Positions 16,388-23,299 of a stretch of DNA of 34,070 nt are shown here, piece by piece (the first letter of the stretch is position 1; every line of letters begins with the position of its first letter). The translations under genes were made by a program, and so were the position numbers. The DNA is taken from positions 1-34,070 of IMG/VR virus record IMGVR_UViG_3300028883_000026; one strand, 5' to 3'. The stretch is from a virus. Under the pieces are notes generated by a model. That model made no database searches and was not told the DNA's origin. It saw nothing but the letters and a program-made list of their open reading frames with translations.

Positions 16388-16394
16388 TATTTAT
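16388..16394 (-). promoter_or_regulatory. ATAAATA gap motif
   Basis: CGATAAATAAAC lies just past the stop of the portal gene, before the scaffold ribosome site. It is one of eight gap copies. Function unknown. Confidence 0.4.
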
Positions 16395-16397
16395 CGG

Positions 16398-17819
16398 TTA
16401 TTGGTCTTCAGTATCGTTTTGTGGTGTTTGAACAGTTCCACCTCTGTATTGATCAATCTCTTCTACCTTCGCTTCCGCTTCGTCTTGTGTCATTCCTTCC
16501 GTTTTCATGAAGTAATCAATGCGGGAAGCACGTCCCTCACTGATCTTCATTGACCACGTCTCTTCTTCTGCCTTGGAATCGATAGGAAGATTTGCGTCTG
16601 GAATAGAAACAAACGCTAATGCAGAATCAGAGAATGTTTGACCATGTCCAATGTTCCAAATGTGCATCGACATGTACATCATGTGCTTTAATGAGCGTTC
16701 CATCATTCGTGAACGCTGGCGGCGCAATTCAAGGTTGTCAATCTCTTCAACGACAAGTTGGAAGCCGCTACGCGCATTCGCACCGTCTGTCATCTTAACA
16801 CGAACAGACCAGTCCGCTGCGTAATCATGCATCCAACTGTTAAACATTTGTGTTGGTCCGGTGAAGTCGATAGTCGGGCCTTTGAACTCAAGATAGACTT
16901 GCTCAACACCACTAGTGTCAATTTGTACTACTTTACCCAATCCCATAACGGTTTGTGATGGAGCACTATTTGTCATTCGTGGAAGAGGTTGTTTGTATAC
17001 TTCTTCAACCTGAACGCCAGGAATCTCATCATCAGCAAAGTTAACGTTTGTGTAAAGTGTCTGGTTCACACTCCATGATGCGGCGAAGTCCATGTCCACC
17101 ATGTGCATGTTGTATGCTTCGTTGAAATGAATTAGATCCATTCCAGGACGACACCAGAAGCCAGTTCGTGGCATTGTGCTATCGTAGAAAGGAGTAACAG
17201 GGATTACGCCGTATGGATTGTCTTGCGTTTCATACATCTCCGCAGTCATCTCATAAGCGCCTTTCTTCTCACGCCAATCTTCAATTGTGTCAGCAGTCCA
17301 AATGCGGAAGTATTCCCACTCATCAGACTCATCACTATCCAGCTTGACTACAATCTTTGTAGGTTGACGGGAAACAGGATGGAACTCCACATACGCGTTT
17401 CCACGATGGAGTAGATCGAACACAAGAGTGTCCGTTTCGTCTGAGAACTGTTGTAGTACAAGAGAAGTTTTAAGTAGGCGAGTGACCAGATCAAGATTGA
17501 CGCAGAAACTCTGAACATCTGCTGCGGAGTAAATCTCAACAATTGCTGCTGTTTGATTCTCGTCTGGAGTATCACTGTCTTGCCACACTTCAAATGCTGG
17601 CGGCTCATCAGTGAAAAGTTGTGATGATTTTTCTACCACACGCTTTGTAAGGTTGCGGTAGCGGGCTCTCATTCCTTTTTCTTTCCAGAATGCTCGACCC
17701 TGTGATGGTTCGTTCAACATGTCGACAACATACTGTAGTTGTAGACCGTCAAGGTAATCCAACGCTTTTTGTGCTTCTTGCGATGGCTTAGTTTCAAATA
17801 GTTTGCAAAGTGAATCCAT
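16398..17819 (-). CDS. Portal protein
   Basis: This 473-aa protein lies directly after the large terminase gene and has the size and composition of siphophage portals. It begins with a helical region (ALDYLDGLQLQYVVDML) and RYRNLTKRVVEKSSQLFTDEP, a common early portal segment, followed by a clip/wing part with DLLHRGNAYVEFHP, a GVIPVTPFYDSTMP stretch and IDLIHFNEAYN-like helix (about 240). The crown-side C-terminus ends in EGMTQDEAEAKVEEID, a typical portal end. It forms the dodecameric DNA gate. AAAGGAT precedes the start. Confidence 0.88.
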   Translation of the reverse strand: MDSLCKLFETKPSQEAQKALDYLDGLQLQYVVDMLNEPSQGRAFWKEKGMRARYRNLTKRVVEKSSQLFTDEPPAFEVWQDSDTPDENQTAAIVEIYSAADVQSFCVNLDLVTRLLKTSLVLQQFSDETDTLVFDLLHRGNAYVEFHPVSRQPTKIVVKLDSDESDEWEYFRIWTADTIEDWREKKGAYEMTAEMYETQDNPYGVIPVTPFYDSTMPRTGFWCRPGMDLIHFNEAYNMHMVDMDFAASWSVNQTLYTNVNFADDEIPGVQVEEVYKQPLPRMTNSAPSQTVMGLGKVVQIDTSGVEQVYLEFKGPTIDFTGPTQMFNSWMHDYAADWSVRVKMTDGANARSGFQLVVEEIDNLELRRQRSRMMERSLKHMMYMSMHIWNIGHGQTFSDSALAFVSIPDANLPIDSKAEEETWSMKISEGRASRIDYFMKTEGMTQDEAEAKVEEIDQYRGGTVQTPQNDTEDQ

Positions 17820-17820
17820 G

Positions 17821-19071
17821 TTATCCTTTCCTGATTGTTACGCGCTTGCGGTCCATTTCCTGCAATGGATACTGGTAATGTATGAAATACCCCGCAGCAT
17901 CGACAGGGTGGTCTATGTCATTTCTTTTTTCTGGCTTGCCGTTTCTATCATACGACTGCATTTCCAAAGCCTCAGCGTATTTAGGACAATTTTCTGTATT
18001 TACACGGTATCGAATCTCGCCTTTCGCATTACAAAACATAGAGTTCATCGATGCTACACGATTGCGCACAGGTGGATTCTTTGTTGGGTGGCGTACTGTA
18101 AACCCAGCATTCTTAAATTGTATGATGTCCGCAATTCCAGCATTACTGCTTTCACTTTTACCGGAACTATCTGGATACATTATGATTTTGCGGTTTGGAT
18201 ACCGCCTTTTGATCTCTTTTATCGTTTCCTCTGTGTTCTTCATGTCACAAATTTCATCAAGTGCAAGCGGCTCTTGATTGTGAACAACATGAACGATAGA
18301 GGAGTTGTGGTTTACGTTAAAGTCCTGTCCAATGTGGAGCACATGTTCAGGAAAGTCGGATAGCGTAAGATCAGTGTGGTTCTTTTCACGATCAAACGCA
18401 TAGTACACAACACCACTCTGCATGTTGACAAAGTAACCGTCAATGTATGCTTGTGCCAATCGTGGTTCGTATAGGCTTTCCTGTTCATCAACGTATTCTT
18501 TATCGAGGTGTGGATTCTCTCTCATTGAAATACGGATGAGGCGGCGGTCTTCTTCGTGCTGATTCTTCTCGAAGAACTTGTATGTCCATCTGTATCCTTC
18601 CGGAGTAGTTGTGATGAACTTCTGGCGGAACTTGCCATCAGATACACGAGAGCTGATAGAAATCCAAGCATCATCAACCAAGTCTTCCTCAATTGTGTCA
18701 ATCTCGTCAACACCCGCCCAAGCTGCTGTGATACCACGAAGGCGTCTGTGGTTCTCAGCACTACGCAAAAGGATGCGACATGGGCCTTGCTCGAAATGAA
18801 CAGTTATTTCTGGAGATTGTCCTGTCTTCATTTCGAAAGGAATTTCGAAGTCCGCAAGCACCATGTCAAACACAGGCAACAACGCATCCTTTACCATACT
18901 GAATGTCGGTTCCATAATGATGCCAGTCTTGTATGGTGTTAAAGACGCCATGTGGAGCGCTTTGATGGCAAGAGAAACCGTTTTACCCGCACGGAAACCC
19001 CCTACGTAGGCAAGATAGGGGGTTGTGACGTCTTTAACGAATTGTTTCTGCTTAGGAAGGAGTTCGATCAT
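17821..19071 (-). CDS. terL: Large terminase subunit (ATPase and nuclease)
   Basis: This 416-aa protein has the full terminase set. Walker A is GGFRAGKT (24-31). Walker B is AGVDEID with the catalytic Glu123. A coupling motif TTTP lies at 154-157. The RNase H-like nuclease has Asp250 (GQDFNV), Asp301 (YPDSSGK) and Asp391 (HPVDAAGYF). All catalytic residues are present. It pumps DNA into the prohead through the portal and cuts the concatemer. It starts at ATG 19071 with an ATGA overlap with the small subunit. Whether it packages by cos or headful cannot be decided from the sequence. Confidence 0.96.
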   Translation of the reverse strand: MIELLPKQKQFVKDVTTPYLAYVGGFRAGKTVSLAIKALHMASLTPYKTGIIMEPTFSMVKDALLPVFDMVLADFEIPFEMKTGQSPEITVHFEQGPCRILLRSAENHRRLRGITAAWAGVDEIDTIEEDLVDDAWISISSRVSDGKFRQKFITTTPEGYRWTYKFFEKNQHEEDRRLIRISMRENPHLDKEYVDEQESLYEPRLAQAYIDGYFVNMQSGVVYYAFDREKNHTDLTLSDFPEHVLHIGQDFNVNHNSSIVHVVHNQEPLALDEICDMKNTEETIKEIKRRYPNRKIIMYPDSSGKSESSNAGIADIIQFKNAGFTVRHPTKNPPVRNRVASMNSMFCNAKGEIRYRVNTENCPKYAEALEMQSYDRNGKPEKRNDIDHPVDAAGYFIHYQYPLQEMDRKRVTIRKG

Positions 19072-19436
19072 TCGTCCAGTTCAACAGGAATAGCCTTTGG
19101 TAGTGCGGGAACTGTGGCCTCGTCAAGGCGGCTACCGTCATTCCATCTGTGCTTTATCTTTCCGTAAGCAAGTAGTGCGGTGAGATGTTGTTTGTGTCCG
19201 TCATTAAATGCGATTTCACGAAGGCGGTTCATACACAACTGTTCGTCATGGATGCGTCCACGTTCGATAGCGTCGTCAAGTTCTTTGTGCTTCTTACGCC
19301 AATTTCGGAACGTTGTGACACCAACTCCAAACGCCTTTGCGATTGAAGCAATTGTGTAACCTTCTGAAGACCATTTCTCCGCATTGCGAAGATTCTCTGG
19401 CGTCAGGTCGAATTCTTTTTGTGGTTTTCCAGCCAT
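19068..19436 (-). CDS. terS: Small terminase subunit
   Basis: This 122-aa protein has a helix-turn-helix near residues 22-50 (SSEGYTIASIAKAFGVGVTT then FRNWRKKHKELDDAIERGR), the pattern of phage small terminase DNA-binding domains. A helical middle (LREIAFNDGHKQHLTALLAY) would form the oligomer, and a proline-rich tail may contact the large subunit. It overlaps terL by four bases. No clear Shine-Dalgarno sequence precedes the ATG, which may keep its amount low. It recognises the packaging site, probably close by. Confidence 0.85.
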   Translation of the reverse strand: MAGKPQKEFDLTPENLRNAEKWSSEGYTIASIAKAFGVGVTTFRNWRKKHKELDDAIERGRIHDEQLCMNRLREIAFNDGHKQHLTALLAYGKIKHRWNDGSRLDEATVPALPKAIPVELDE

Positions 19437-19472
19437 AATGTATTTTTAAAGGGGTTGGTTGTGTTGTGGAAG

Positions 19473-19479
19473 TATTTAT
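19473..19479 (-). promoter_or_regulatory. ATAAATA gap motif
   Basis: The heptamer contains the stop codon of the 52-aa gene. The extended ATAAATACTTCC (19479-19468) is identical to the site at 7462-7451. It lies about 35 bases upstream of the small terminase start. Confidence 0.4.
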
Positions 19480-19634
19480 CCGTATTGAATCACGCTTTTC
19501 ATCGCTTTATCATAGTTATCGGATAATTTGCGGTTCATTTGTTCCAATTGTTCTTTTAGGTCATTGATTTCAATGTCCTTTCTTCCCAATTCCGCCTCAT
19601 AGTCGGCAACTGTTTCCCATAGTTCTTGTTCCAT
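19476..19634 (-). CDS. Short coiled-coil protein (52 aa)
   Basis: The best start is ATG 19634, which has AGGAGA eight bases before it; an upstream in-frame start at 19670 lacks this. The protein is one long amphipathic helix with heptad spacing (EAELGRKDIEINDLKEQLEQ), so a dimeric coiled coil is likely. It sits just upstream of the small terminase gene. It may help packaging, but no motif shows this. Confidence 0.65.
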   Translation of the reverse strand: MEQELWETVADYEAELGRKDIEINDLKEQLEQMNRKLSDNYDKAMKSVIQYG

Positions 19635-19730
19635 TATTATTCTCCTTTGTTCATGCCAGAGTTTCGGCATTCCCTACTCTGGCGGAGGGTTCCACAAGAT
19701 CACACCCGAAGATGTGGCCCTATGCCTTAT
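19635..19730. other. Gap with inverted repeats, candidate packaging site
   Basis: This 96-base gap holds a 7-bp stem (GCCAGAG / CTCTGGC) and a weaker CCACA / TGTGG pair. It lies upstream of the terminase genes, where cos or pac sites are common. I see no iterated small-terminase binding sites, so this is only a positional suggestion. Confidence 0.25.
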
Positions 19731-19895
19731 TCAGTTCTTCTTGTTTTGTTCTTCGAGATGAATCACTTCCCTATCCGAATAGATCTCTTCGATGAAATTG
19801 TCAAGTTCAGGGTTGATGAATTCGTATTCGACTGTTCCATCATCGTGTTCTGTTCTGATGCATCTGCGGAACAGATAACCTTTCGTTGTTGTCAT
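19731..19895 (-). CDS. Short acidic protein (54 aa), unrecognised
   Basis: This frame starts at ATG 19895 with an ATGA overlap with the upstream gene and ends at TGA 19731. The protein begins MTTTKGYLFRRCIRTEHDDG, then an acidic helical part (NPELDNFIEEIYSD) and a charged end. The exact four-base overlap and the coding-like composition support it as a real gene. No function can be given. Confidence 0.65.
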   Translation of the reverse strand: MTTTKGYLFRRCIRTEHDDGTVEYEFINPELDNFIEEIYSDREVIHLEEQNKKN

Positions 19896-20176
19896 AGAAC
19901 TCCCATCGCGTCTTTATACTTGATTTCTGCCAATGCTTTTGTATGCATTTCGAACTCACGGTTTGCGTAGTGAATCAGGTCGTTGTAAATCAACTGGTCT
20001 GGAGCATGATCGAGCTCACCCCATGAGTAATGCCTCCGAAAGAACCACATCTGCCCTGGTGATCTTGTGTTCCAAGCGAATGTGAATGTCATCCCTTCTG
20101 CAGATGTGCGGACGTCGAGTTCATCAGCAATTGTTTGTTTCCTGATGTGTTCAATGAATTCGTATAGTTTGTTCAT
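19892..20176 (-). CDS. Unknown small protein (94 aa)
   Basis: This protein is not recognised. It has a helical start (NKLYEFIEHIRKQTIADEL), a strand-rich aromatic middle (GMTFTFAWNTRSPGQMWFFR) and a helical end. ATGA overlaps at both ends place it in the coupled accessory block upstream of the terminase genes. Confidence 0.65.
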   Translation of the reverse strand: MNKLYEFIEHIRKQTIADELDVRTSAEGMTFTFAWNTRSPGQMWFFRRHYSWGELDHAPDQLIYNDLIHYANREFEMHTKALAEIKYKDAMGVL

Positions 20177-20508
20177 TTGTCTTCCTTATGTTTTCTGTTC
20201 TGATAGTTTCTTGTGTGTTGATCAACACGTTGTTTAAATTCTTCGTCTGTTTCCCTACGTTTCTTTCTGTACTTCCGCTGATACGCACGATAGTGATCTA
20301 TCCCGCCATTTTCTTTCCATTGGCGTTGGTGCAAGCGGTTGTGTTCTTTTCTTTCTTCATCAGTCATTTGTGAATAACGGATTCTACGAGAAACAGCAGA
20401 GTAGTGCTTTTGTTGTTCTCGTGTGAGATCGTTCCACTCAACACCCACACCAAACAAGATGTACATTAGTGAGTATCCGTTAAACAATTTTCGTGGCTTA
20501 GATTTCAT
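20173..20508 (-). CDS. Unknown basic protein (111 aa)
   Basis: This protein is very basic, with many Arg, Lys, His and Gln residues, and mostly helical. It contains YSAVSRRIRYSQMTDEERKE and KYRKKRRETDEEFKQRVDQH. A nucleic acid-binding role is plausible from charge alone. Similar short basic proteins occur near HNH or terminase genes, but no HNH motif is complete here. It has ATGA overlaps with both neighbours. Confidence 0.6.
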   Translation of the reverse strand: MKSKPRKLFNGYSLMYILFGVGVEWNDLTREQQKHYSAVSRRIRYSQMTDEERKEHNRLHQRQWKENGGIDHYRAYQRKYRKKRRETDEEFKQRVDQHTRNYQNRKHKEDK

Positions 20509-21230
20509 TTGAATAACTGAACCTTGCTCATTGCAGGAGTGTCAGAAGGGATAATCCGTCTTTTTTTAACACTTGTTGGTTCCATCGAGAAGTAACTAAC
20601 AGTTCCTCTAATGCTCTTAATTGCATGGAAGTGTGTTCTCTTCCAGAATGGAGTAAGATACGGGCCATAACCTTTCATTGAAGCAAAGATTGAAATTGGC
20701 ATAGAACGATCCCACTCTGAGAGGAGCTTCTTTGCTATTCGTGAATCAACCTTATCGATTTCGAGGTAAGACAATTCCCCCTTTAATGTGACTACTCTTT
20801 TTGTTGTTGTGGAAGACTTTCTTTTTGTTTTTCTTTCCGCAGGATGATGTTTCACTTTAGATGTTCTTTCAGGAAAGACATTATCAATGACCACAATCTT
20901 AAACTCATGGTCCGCAGAAATAGTTTTTGGTGACGTGAGCGGAGCGACTGCTGTGCTTGCCGCTTGCTTGCCAGTGACGATTTCTATCAATGCTATGTTT
21001 GGTAGTGTGTCATACTCTTCTGGAATTTCTGACTGTTCCCAATACGTCGCGTATGGGTAGTTGTGATTTTCGGTGTTATCGTCCATGTGTTGTGTTATCG
21101 GCTTTGGTGTTGAACGGATGTAACATTGTTTGCATCTCGAGTAGTATCCGTCCTTTGATTTGTTGCTTGCGTAAAACTCTGAAACATGTTTTTCTTGAAG
21201 GCAATGACAACATCTCTTAGTCTTGTTCAT
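20505..21230 (-). CDS. Zinc-finger protein with basic C-terminal region
   Basis: This 241-aa protein starts with a four-Cys zinc ribbon: Cys7 and Cys10 (CCHC), then Cys33 and Cys36 (CKQC), with the DGYYSRCKQC spacing typical of fingers that precede HNH nucleases in phages. No HNH motif follows. An acidic middle (about 45-80) and a Lys/Arg/Thr-rich linker (about 125-148) lead to a C-terminal block with PISIFASMKGYGPYLTPFWK that resembles no family I know. It probably binds nucleic acid; regulatory or late-activator roles are possible. Confidence 0.6.
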   Translation of the reverse strand: MNKTKRCCHCLQEKHVSEFYASNKSKDGYYSRCKQCYIRSTPKPITQHMDDNTENHNYPYATYWEQSEIPEEYDTLPNIALIEIVTGKQAASTAVAPLTSPKTISADHEFKIVVIDNVFPERTSKVKHHPAERKTKRKSSTTTKRVVTLKGELSYLEIDKVDSRIAKKLLSEWDRSMPISIFASMKGYGPYLTPFWKRTHFHAIKSIRGTVSYFSMEPTSVKKRRIIPSDTPAMSKVQLFK

Positions 21231-21567
21231 CCTGTCTTGATCCTGGGTACGCTATCCAATACATTTCCATGAAGCGATCAAGGTCCATTACAACGAGGTC
21301 TTGGTATTGTTTGCCAATCTTCTTCATTACGAGGAAATTGTTACCCTCTAACCAATTGTACACGGAAACTGGAACAGAAGCGCGGAACTTGCATTCGACT
21401 TTCTCTAAAGGACGATCCAGGGTGCCTATAACAACGTCTGCATCGAGTTCCTTTTTAGAGGCGCCCAATGATACTTGTGGGGATCGTTCAGCCTTAATAC
21501 CAGCGTTTCTTAGTGCGTCACGAACCTTGTTCTCGTAGTTGGTGCCCTTGACTTTTGACTTACTCAT
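21217..21567 (-). CDS. PD-(D/E)XK nuclease, Holliday-junction-resolvase-like
   Basis: I place the start at ATG 21567, which overlaps the upstream stop (ATGA), giving 116 aa. The motifs of a small Hjc-type nuclease are present: Glu12 in TNYENKVRDAL, Asp44 in ELDADVVIG, and Glu58-x-Lys60 in KVECKFR, followed by a helix and a final strand pair. These residues form the usual metal site. A resolvase would debranch recombination or replication intermediates before packaging. It is the clearest DNA-metabolism enzyme outside the terminase. Confidence 0.75.
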   Translation of the reverse strand: MSKSKVKGTNYENKVRDALRNAGIKAERSPQVSLGASKKELDADVVIGTLDRPLEKVECKFRASVPVSVYNWLEGNNFLVMKKIGKQYQDLVVMDLDRFMEMYWIAYPGSRQDEQD

Positions 21568-21815
21568 TTTCTTGCGAAGCCTTTTGCGTCGGACATGCGA
21601 CGACAAGAGGTTGTCAGAGCTTTGATCGCGTTGTTGAAGCTGACGGGTTCGACTTGGAGGCTTCCAAGGTCGTATTCGAGGACAATAGATTCGGGAACGT
21701 CTTCGAAGTTGAATGTGCCCTTATTACCACGAACGTCAATGTTTTGTAGTTTGTATCCTTTGACCTTGAGAACGGCAGCAAGGATTATGTCTGTAGTGCT
21801 GTATACATTATCCAT
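21564..21815 (-). CDS. DUF5659-like small protein
   Basis: This 83-aa protein opens MDNVYSTTDIILAAVLKVKG, then has a short KGTFNFED strand and a FNNAIKALTTSCRRM helix. This matches the general pattern of DUF5659: a YxTxDxxLAAxL start, an F-x-F-E-D strand and a late helix. The function of the family is unknown to me. It is the first gene of the long unit 2, with AAGGAAA upstream of the ATG and a promoter -10 about 28 bases before it. Confidence 0.6.
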   Translation of the reverse strand: MDNVYSTTDIILAAVLKVKGYKLQNIDVRGNKGTFNFEDVPESIVLEYDLGSLQVEPVSFNNAIKALTTSCRRMSDAKGFARK

Positions 21816-21842
21816 TTGTATTTCCTTATTGTTATGTGTTGG

Positions 21843-21865
21843 ATTATACTGTATTTAGCACAATA
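21843..21865 (-). promoter_or_regulatory. Promoter of unit 2 with operator-like inverted repeat
   Basis: TATAAT lies at 21848-21843 on the minus strand, about 28 bases from the first gene. No good -35 hexamer is seen, so an activator may be needed. An imperfect palindrome, TACTGT-N7-ACAATA (21847-21865), overlaps the -10 and could be a repressor or activator site. Confidence 0.55.
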
Positions 21866-21876
21866 AGAAAATGACT

Positions 21877-21883
21877 ATAAATA
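21877..21883 (+). promoter_or_regulatory. ATAAATA motif, only plus-strand copy
   Basis: TATAAATAC on the plus strand, 47 bases before a terminator that has its best T-tract on the same strand. This parallels the minus-strand TATAAATAC at 25532-25524. The -35 region is poor. Confidence 0.35.
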
Positions 21884-21974
21884 CGGACGCGCAAGTCCTT
21901 TTGTTGAGGGTGCGTAATCTAAGGGAATGAAGAAACCCCTGACCTGTGGAGAACGGATCAGGGGTTTCTTTTGC
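21884..21974 (+). ncRNA. Candidate small RNA on the plus strand
   Basis: A transcript from the TATAAATAC box would begin near 21888, may carry a small 5' hairpin (GGAC / GTCC, 21884-21897) and end at the 13-bp terminator stem followed by TTTCTTTTG. Its last bases, GGGTTTCTTTTGCC, almost match the 3' end of the minus-strand candidate RNA at 25421-25519. There is no open frame of note. The weak -35 lowers confidence. Confidence 0.35.
21930..21970. terminator. Strong, probably bidirectional terminator
   Basis: A perfect 13-bp stem (21930-21942 with 21958-21970, AAGAAACCCCTGA / TCAGGGGTTTCTT) with a 15-base loop. The plus strand has TTTCTTTT after the stem; the minus strand has TTTCTTCATT. On the minus strand it ends unit 1 after the lipoprotein gene. 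Confidence 0.88.
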
Positions 21975-22019
21975 CGGGCGCAGAGCCGGCTTGCCCTTGG
22001 AGAAAGGGTTGGTGGTGGT

Positions 22020-22238
22020 TCAGTAACAATTGGTATACGCTTGATTACCAATGTATGATGTTGTGCAGTTCAGGTTCCGCGGTTGAGGTTGGTTCATCAT
22101 CTGCATTCCTTGGAAGATCATCTGCTTGCGCATTTGGCACTCCTCAGGACTGCCCTCAGGACCGCATGCACGCGACAATGCTGTCTGACATCCAGACAAC
22201 ACTGCGGCGGCGATTGCGATTGCGATCACTTTTTTCAT
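22020..22238 (-). CDS. Small lipoprotein
   Basis: This 72-aa protein has a short signal peptide (MKKVIAIAIAAAVLSGC) with a lipobox LSGC, so Cys17 would be lipidated. Four further Cys residues (25, 34, 58, 71) could form two disulphides in the periplasm. The C-terminal half is Gln/Met/Asn-rich. Phage lipoproteins of this kind include o-spanins (Rz1-like) and superinfection-exclusion proteins. It is far from the holin-like genes and last in unit 1, which favours exclusion over lysis, though this is inference. Confidence 0.75.
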   Translation of the reverse strand: MKKVIAIAIAAAVLSGCQTALSRACGPEGSPEECQMRKQMIFQGMQMMNQPQPRNLNCTTSYIGNQAYTNCY

Positions 22239-22280
22239 TTCAGTATCTCCGAAAATAGCCGTCCGTGGCTGTTGGTGGTA

Positions 22281-22442
22281 TCAGTTCTCTTCCTGTGTGT
22301 TGTGGTCAATCGTGTTCAGCCACTCCATAAAATCTTCCATGACAGCGGGGTCGTCTTCGTCCGCTTCAAACGGCAATGCGTCGTTGAACTCCTGGAAAAA
22401 GTTATCCATCTCTGCTTGCGTGTAATCTCTGTACGTGATCAT
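22281..22442 (-). CDS. Very acidic small protein (53 aa)
   Basis: Start ATG 22442; an upstream in-frame extension is unlikely. The protein has 16 Asp/Glu and one Arg in 53 residues. It begins MITYRDYTQAEMDNFFQEFN and holds a DEDDP block shared with the 77-aa protein two genes upstream. Small acidic phage proteins often mimic DNA or block host enzymes, but no family is recognised. Confidence 0.65.
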   Translation of the reverse strand: MITYRDYTQAEMDNFFQEFNDALPFEADEDDPAVMEDFMEWLNTIDHNTQEEN

Positions 22443-22443
22443 T

Positions 22444-22623
22444 TCAATTATTCCCCTTCGGTTTGAACACCCACACCAAAGACAAAAGGAACCAGATTCC
22501 TCCACCGAACAGTGGTGACAAATCAACAAGGGAGTATCCCAACGCAGTCTTCGGAAGTTCGTTGTACAGTAGAATACCAAATACGAACACGATGAATGAT
22601 AGAACAAGGCTGATGTATTTCAT
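22444..22623 (-). CDS. Small two-helix membrane protein (59 aa)
   Basis: Start ATG 22623 is chosen because GGAGAACTGAA lies directly before it. Two transmembrane segments are clear (about 4-21 and 38-53), joined by a short polar loop, and the C-terminus is basic (KPKGNN). It is placed between two acidic proteins in unit 1. It could be a membrane-acting accessory or exclusion protein; a holin role is also possible. Confidence 0.65.
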   Translation of the reverse strand: MKYISLVLSFIVFVFGILLYNELPKTALGYSLVDLSPLFGGGIWFLLSLVWVFKPKGNN

Positions 22624-22624
22624 T

Positions 22625-22858
22625 TCAGTTCTCCAGATCAAAAACGGAACACGGAGCGTTGCTGTCGAACTTGGTGTCGAAGTCGGGGTCGTCCTCGTCA
22701 AGGAAGTCAATGTTATGAGCATCGCGCCACGCTTCGAAGTCAGCCTCAAGTGCGTCAACTTCATCTTCTACAGTATCGTCTGCGATGTCAAGGTCATGGT
22801 TCTCAAAGAACCATTCGGCGCGGAGGTTCGCCATCTGTTCACGGTCAAGGTAAATCAT
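22625..22858 (-). CDS. Highly acidic protein (77 aa), DNA-mimic-like
   Basis: I count 26 Asp/Glu against four Arg/Lys in 77 residues, spread along helices (EDEVDALEADFEAWRDAHNI) and ending with DEDDPDFD. Such charge density is typical of DNA mimics like T7 Ocr or other anti-restriction proteins, although no sequence similarity to these is seen. It has GAGAACTGAA before the start. It is the strongest candidate in unit 1 for a host-defence inhibitor. Confidence 0.7.
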   Translation of the reverse strand: MIYLDREQMANLRAEWFFENHDLDIADDTVEDEVDALEADFEAWRDAHNIDFLDEDDPDFDTKFDSNAPCSVFDLEN

Positions 22859-22967
22859 TTCAGTTCTCTTCTATTCAGTTCAATCCAGGTTCCGCCTGGT
22901 CGGTGTTGGTTTCCCCAACTGATGACCCTATCTTACATGACCTCATCCATGAGGTCAACTGATTTGG
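22859..22967. repeat. Hairpin cluster between unit 1 genes
   Basis: Three inverted repeats lie in 109 bases: a perfect 9-bp stem TGACCTCAT / ATGAGGTCA (22938-22957), GTTGG / CCAAC (22905-22919) and CCAGG / CCTGG (22885-22899). No T-run follows any of them. They could stabilise mRNA or be protein sites. Confidence 0.7.
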
Positions 22968-23213
22968 TCAACGAGAAACAGTGAATAGAATGGTGTACGC
23001 GAGATTGTCGTCGGTACCTTCGTCGTCGGTCAGGTCCATAACTGCGTCAACGACCGAACCCTCGAGGTCCTCATCATAATAGACAGCAATCACGCCCAGG
23101 TGATCGTGAACAATGACGGACATGAATACATCATCTCGCTCGGTGCGAAATTCGTCGAAGTATTCGTTGATGTCAGCGAAGTCAAACGACTCCGGAATGT
23201 TTGAAAGTTTCAT
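22968..23213 (-). CDS. Acidic small protein (81 aa)
   Basis: It has 21 Asp/Glu and four Arg/Lys in 81 residues. An N-terminal helix-like part (PESFDFADINEYFDEF) precedes a strand pair (VFMSVIVHDHLGVIAVYYDE) and an acidic VDAVMDLTDDEGTDDN stretch. It is not recognised. Together with the two other acidic proteins it forms a set that looks like early host-takeover or counter-defence factors. Confidence 0.7.
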   Translation of the reverse strand: MKLSNIPESFDFADINEYFDEFRTERDDVFMSVIVHDHLGVIAVYYDEDLEGSVVDAVMDLTDDEGTDDNLAYTILFTVSR

Positions 23214-23299
23214 GGTCTATTTCCTATGTCTTATAATGTCAGGCAACCCCTGACTGGTATGATTACCTTACCAGACCCCATCCTTGGGGTCAACGCTGG
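23214..23299. repeat. Hairpin cluster between unit 1 genes
   Basis: Three adjoining stems fill most of the gap: GACCCCA / TGGGGTC (23274-23291), CTGGTA / TACCAG (23254-23274) and GTCAGG / CCTGAC (23238-23254). They share end bases, so they may stack or compete. Confidence 0.7.

Noticed and set aside
17803-18363. Plus-strand frame of 186 codons over the large terminase
   Set aside because: It is antisense to conserved terminase motifs and has no gene-like start context.
21847-21865. LexA (SOS) box
   Set aside because: The half-sites resemble TACTG and CAGTA, but the spacing is 9 and one half is TATTG, so it does not meet the CTG-N10-CAG rule.
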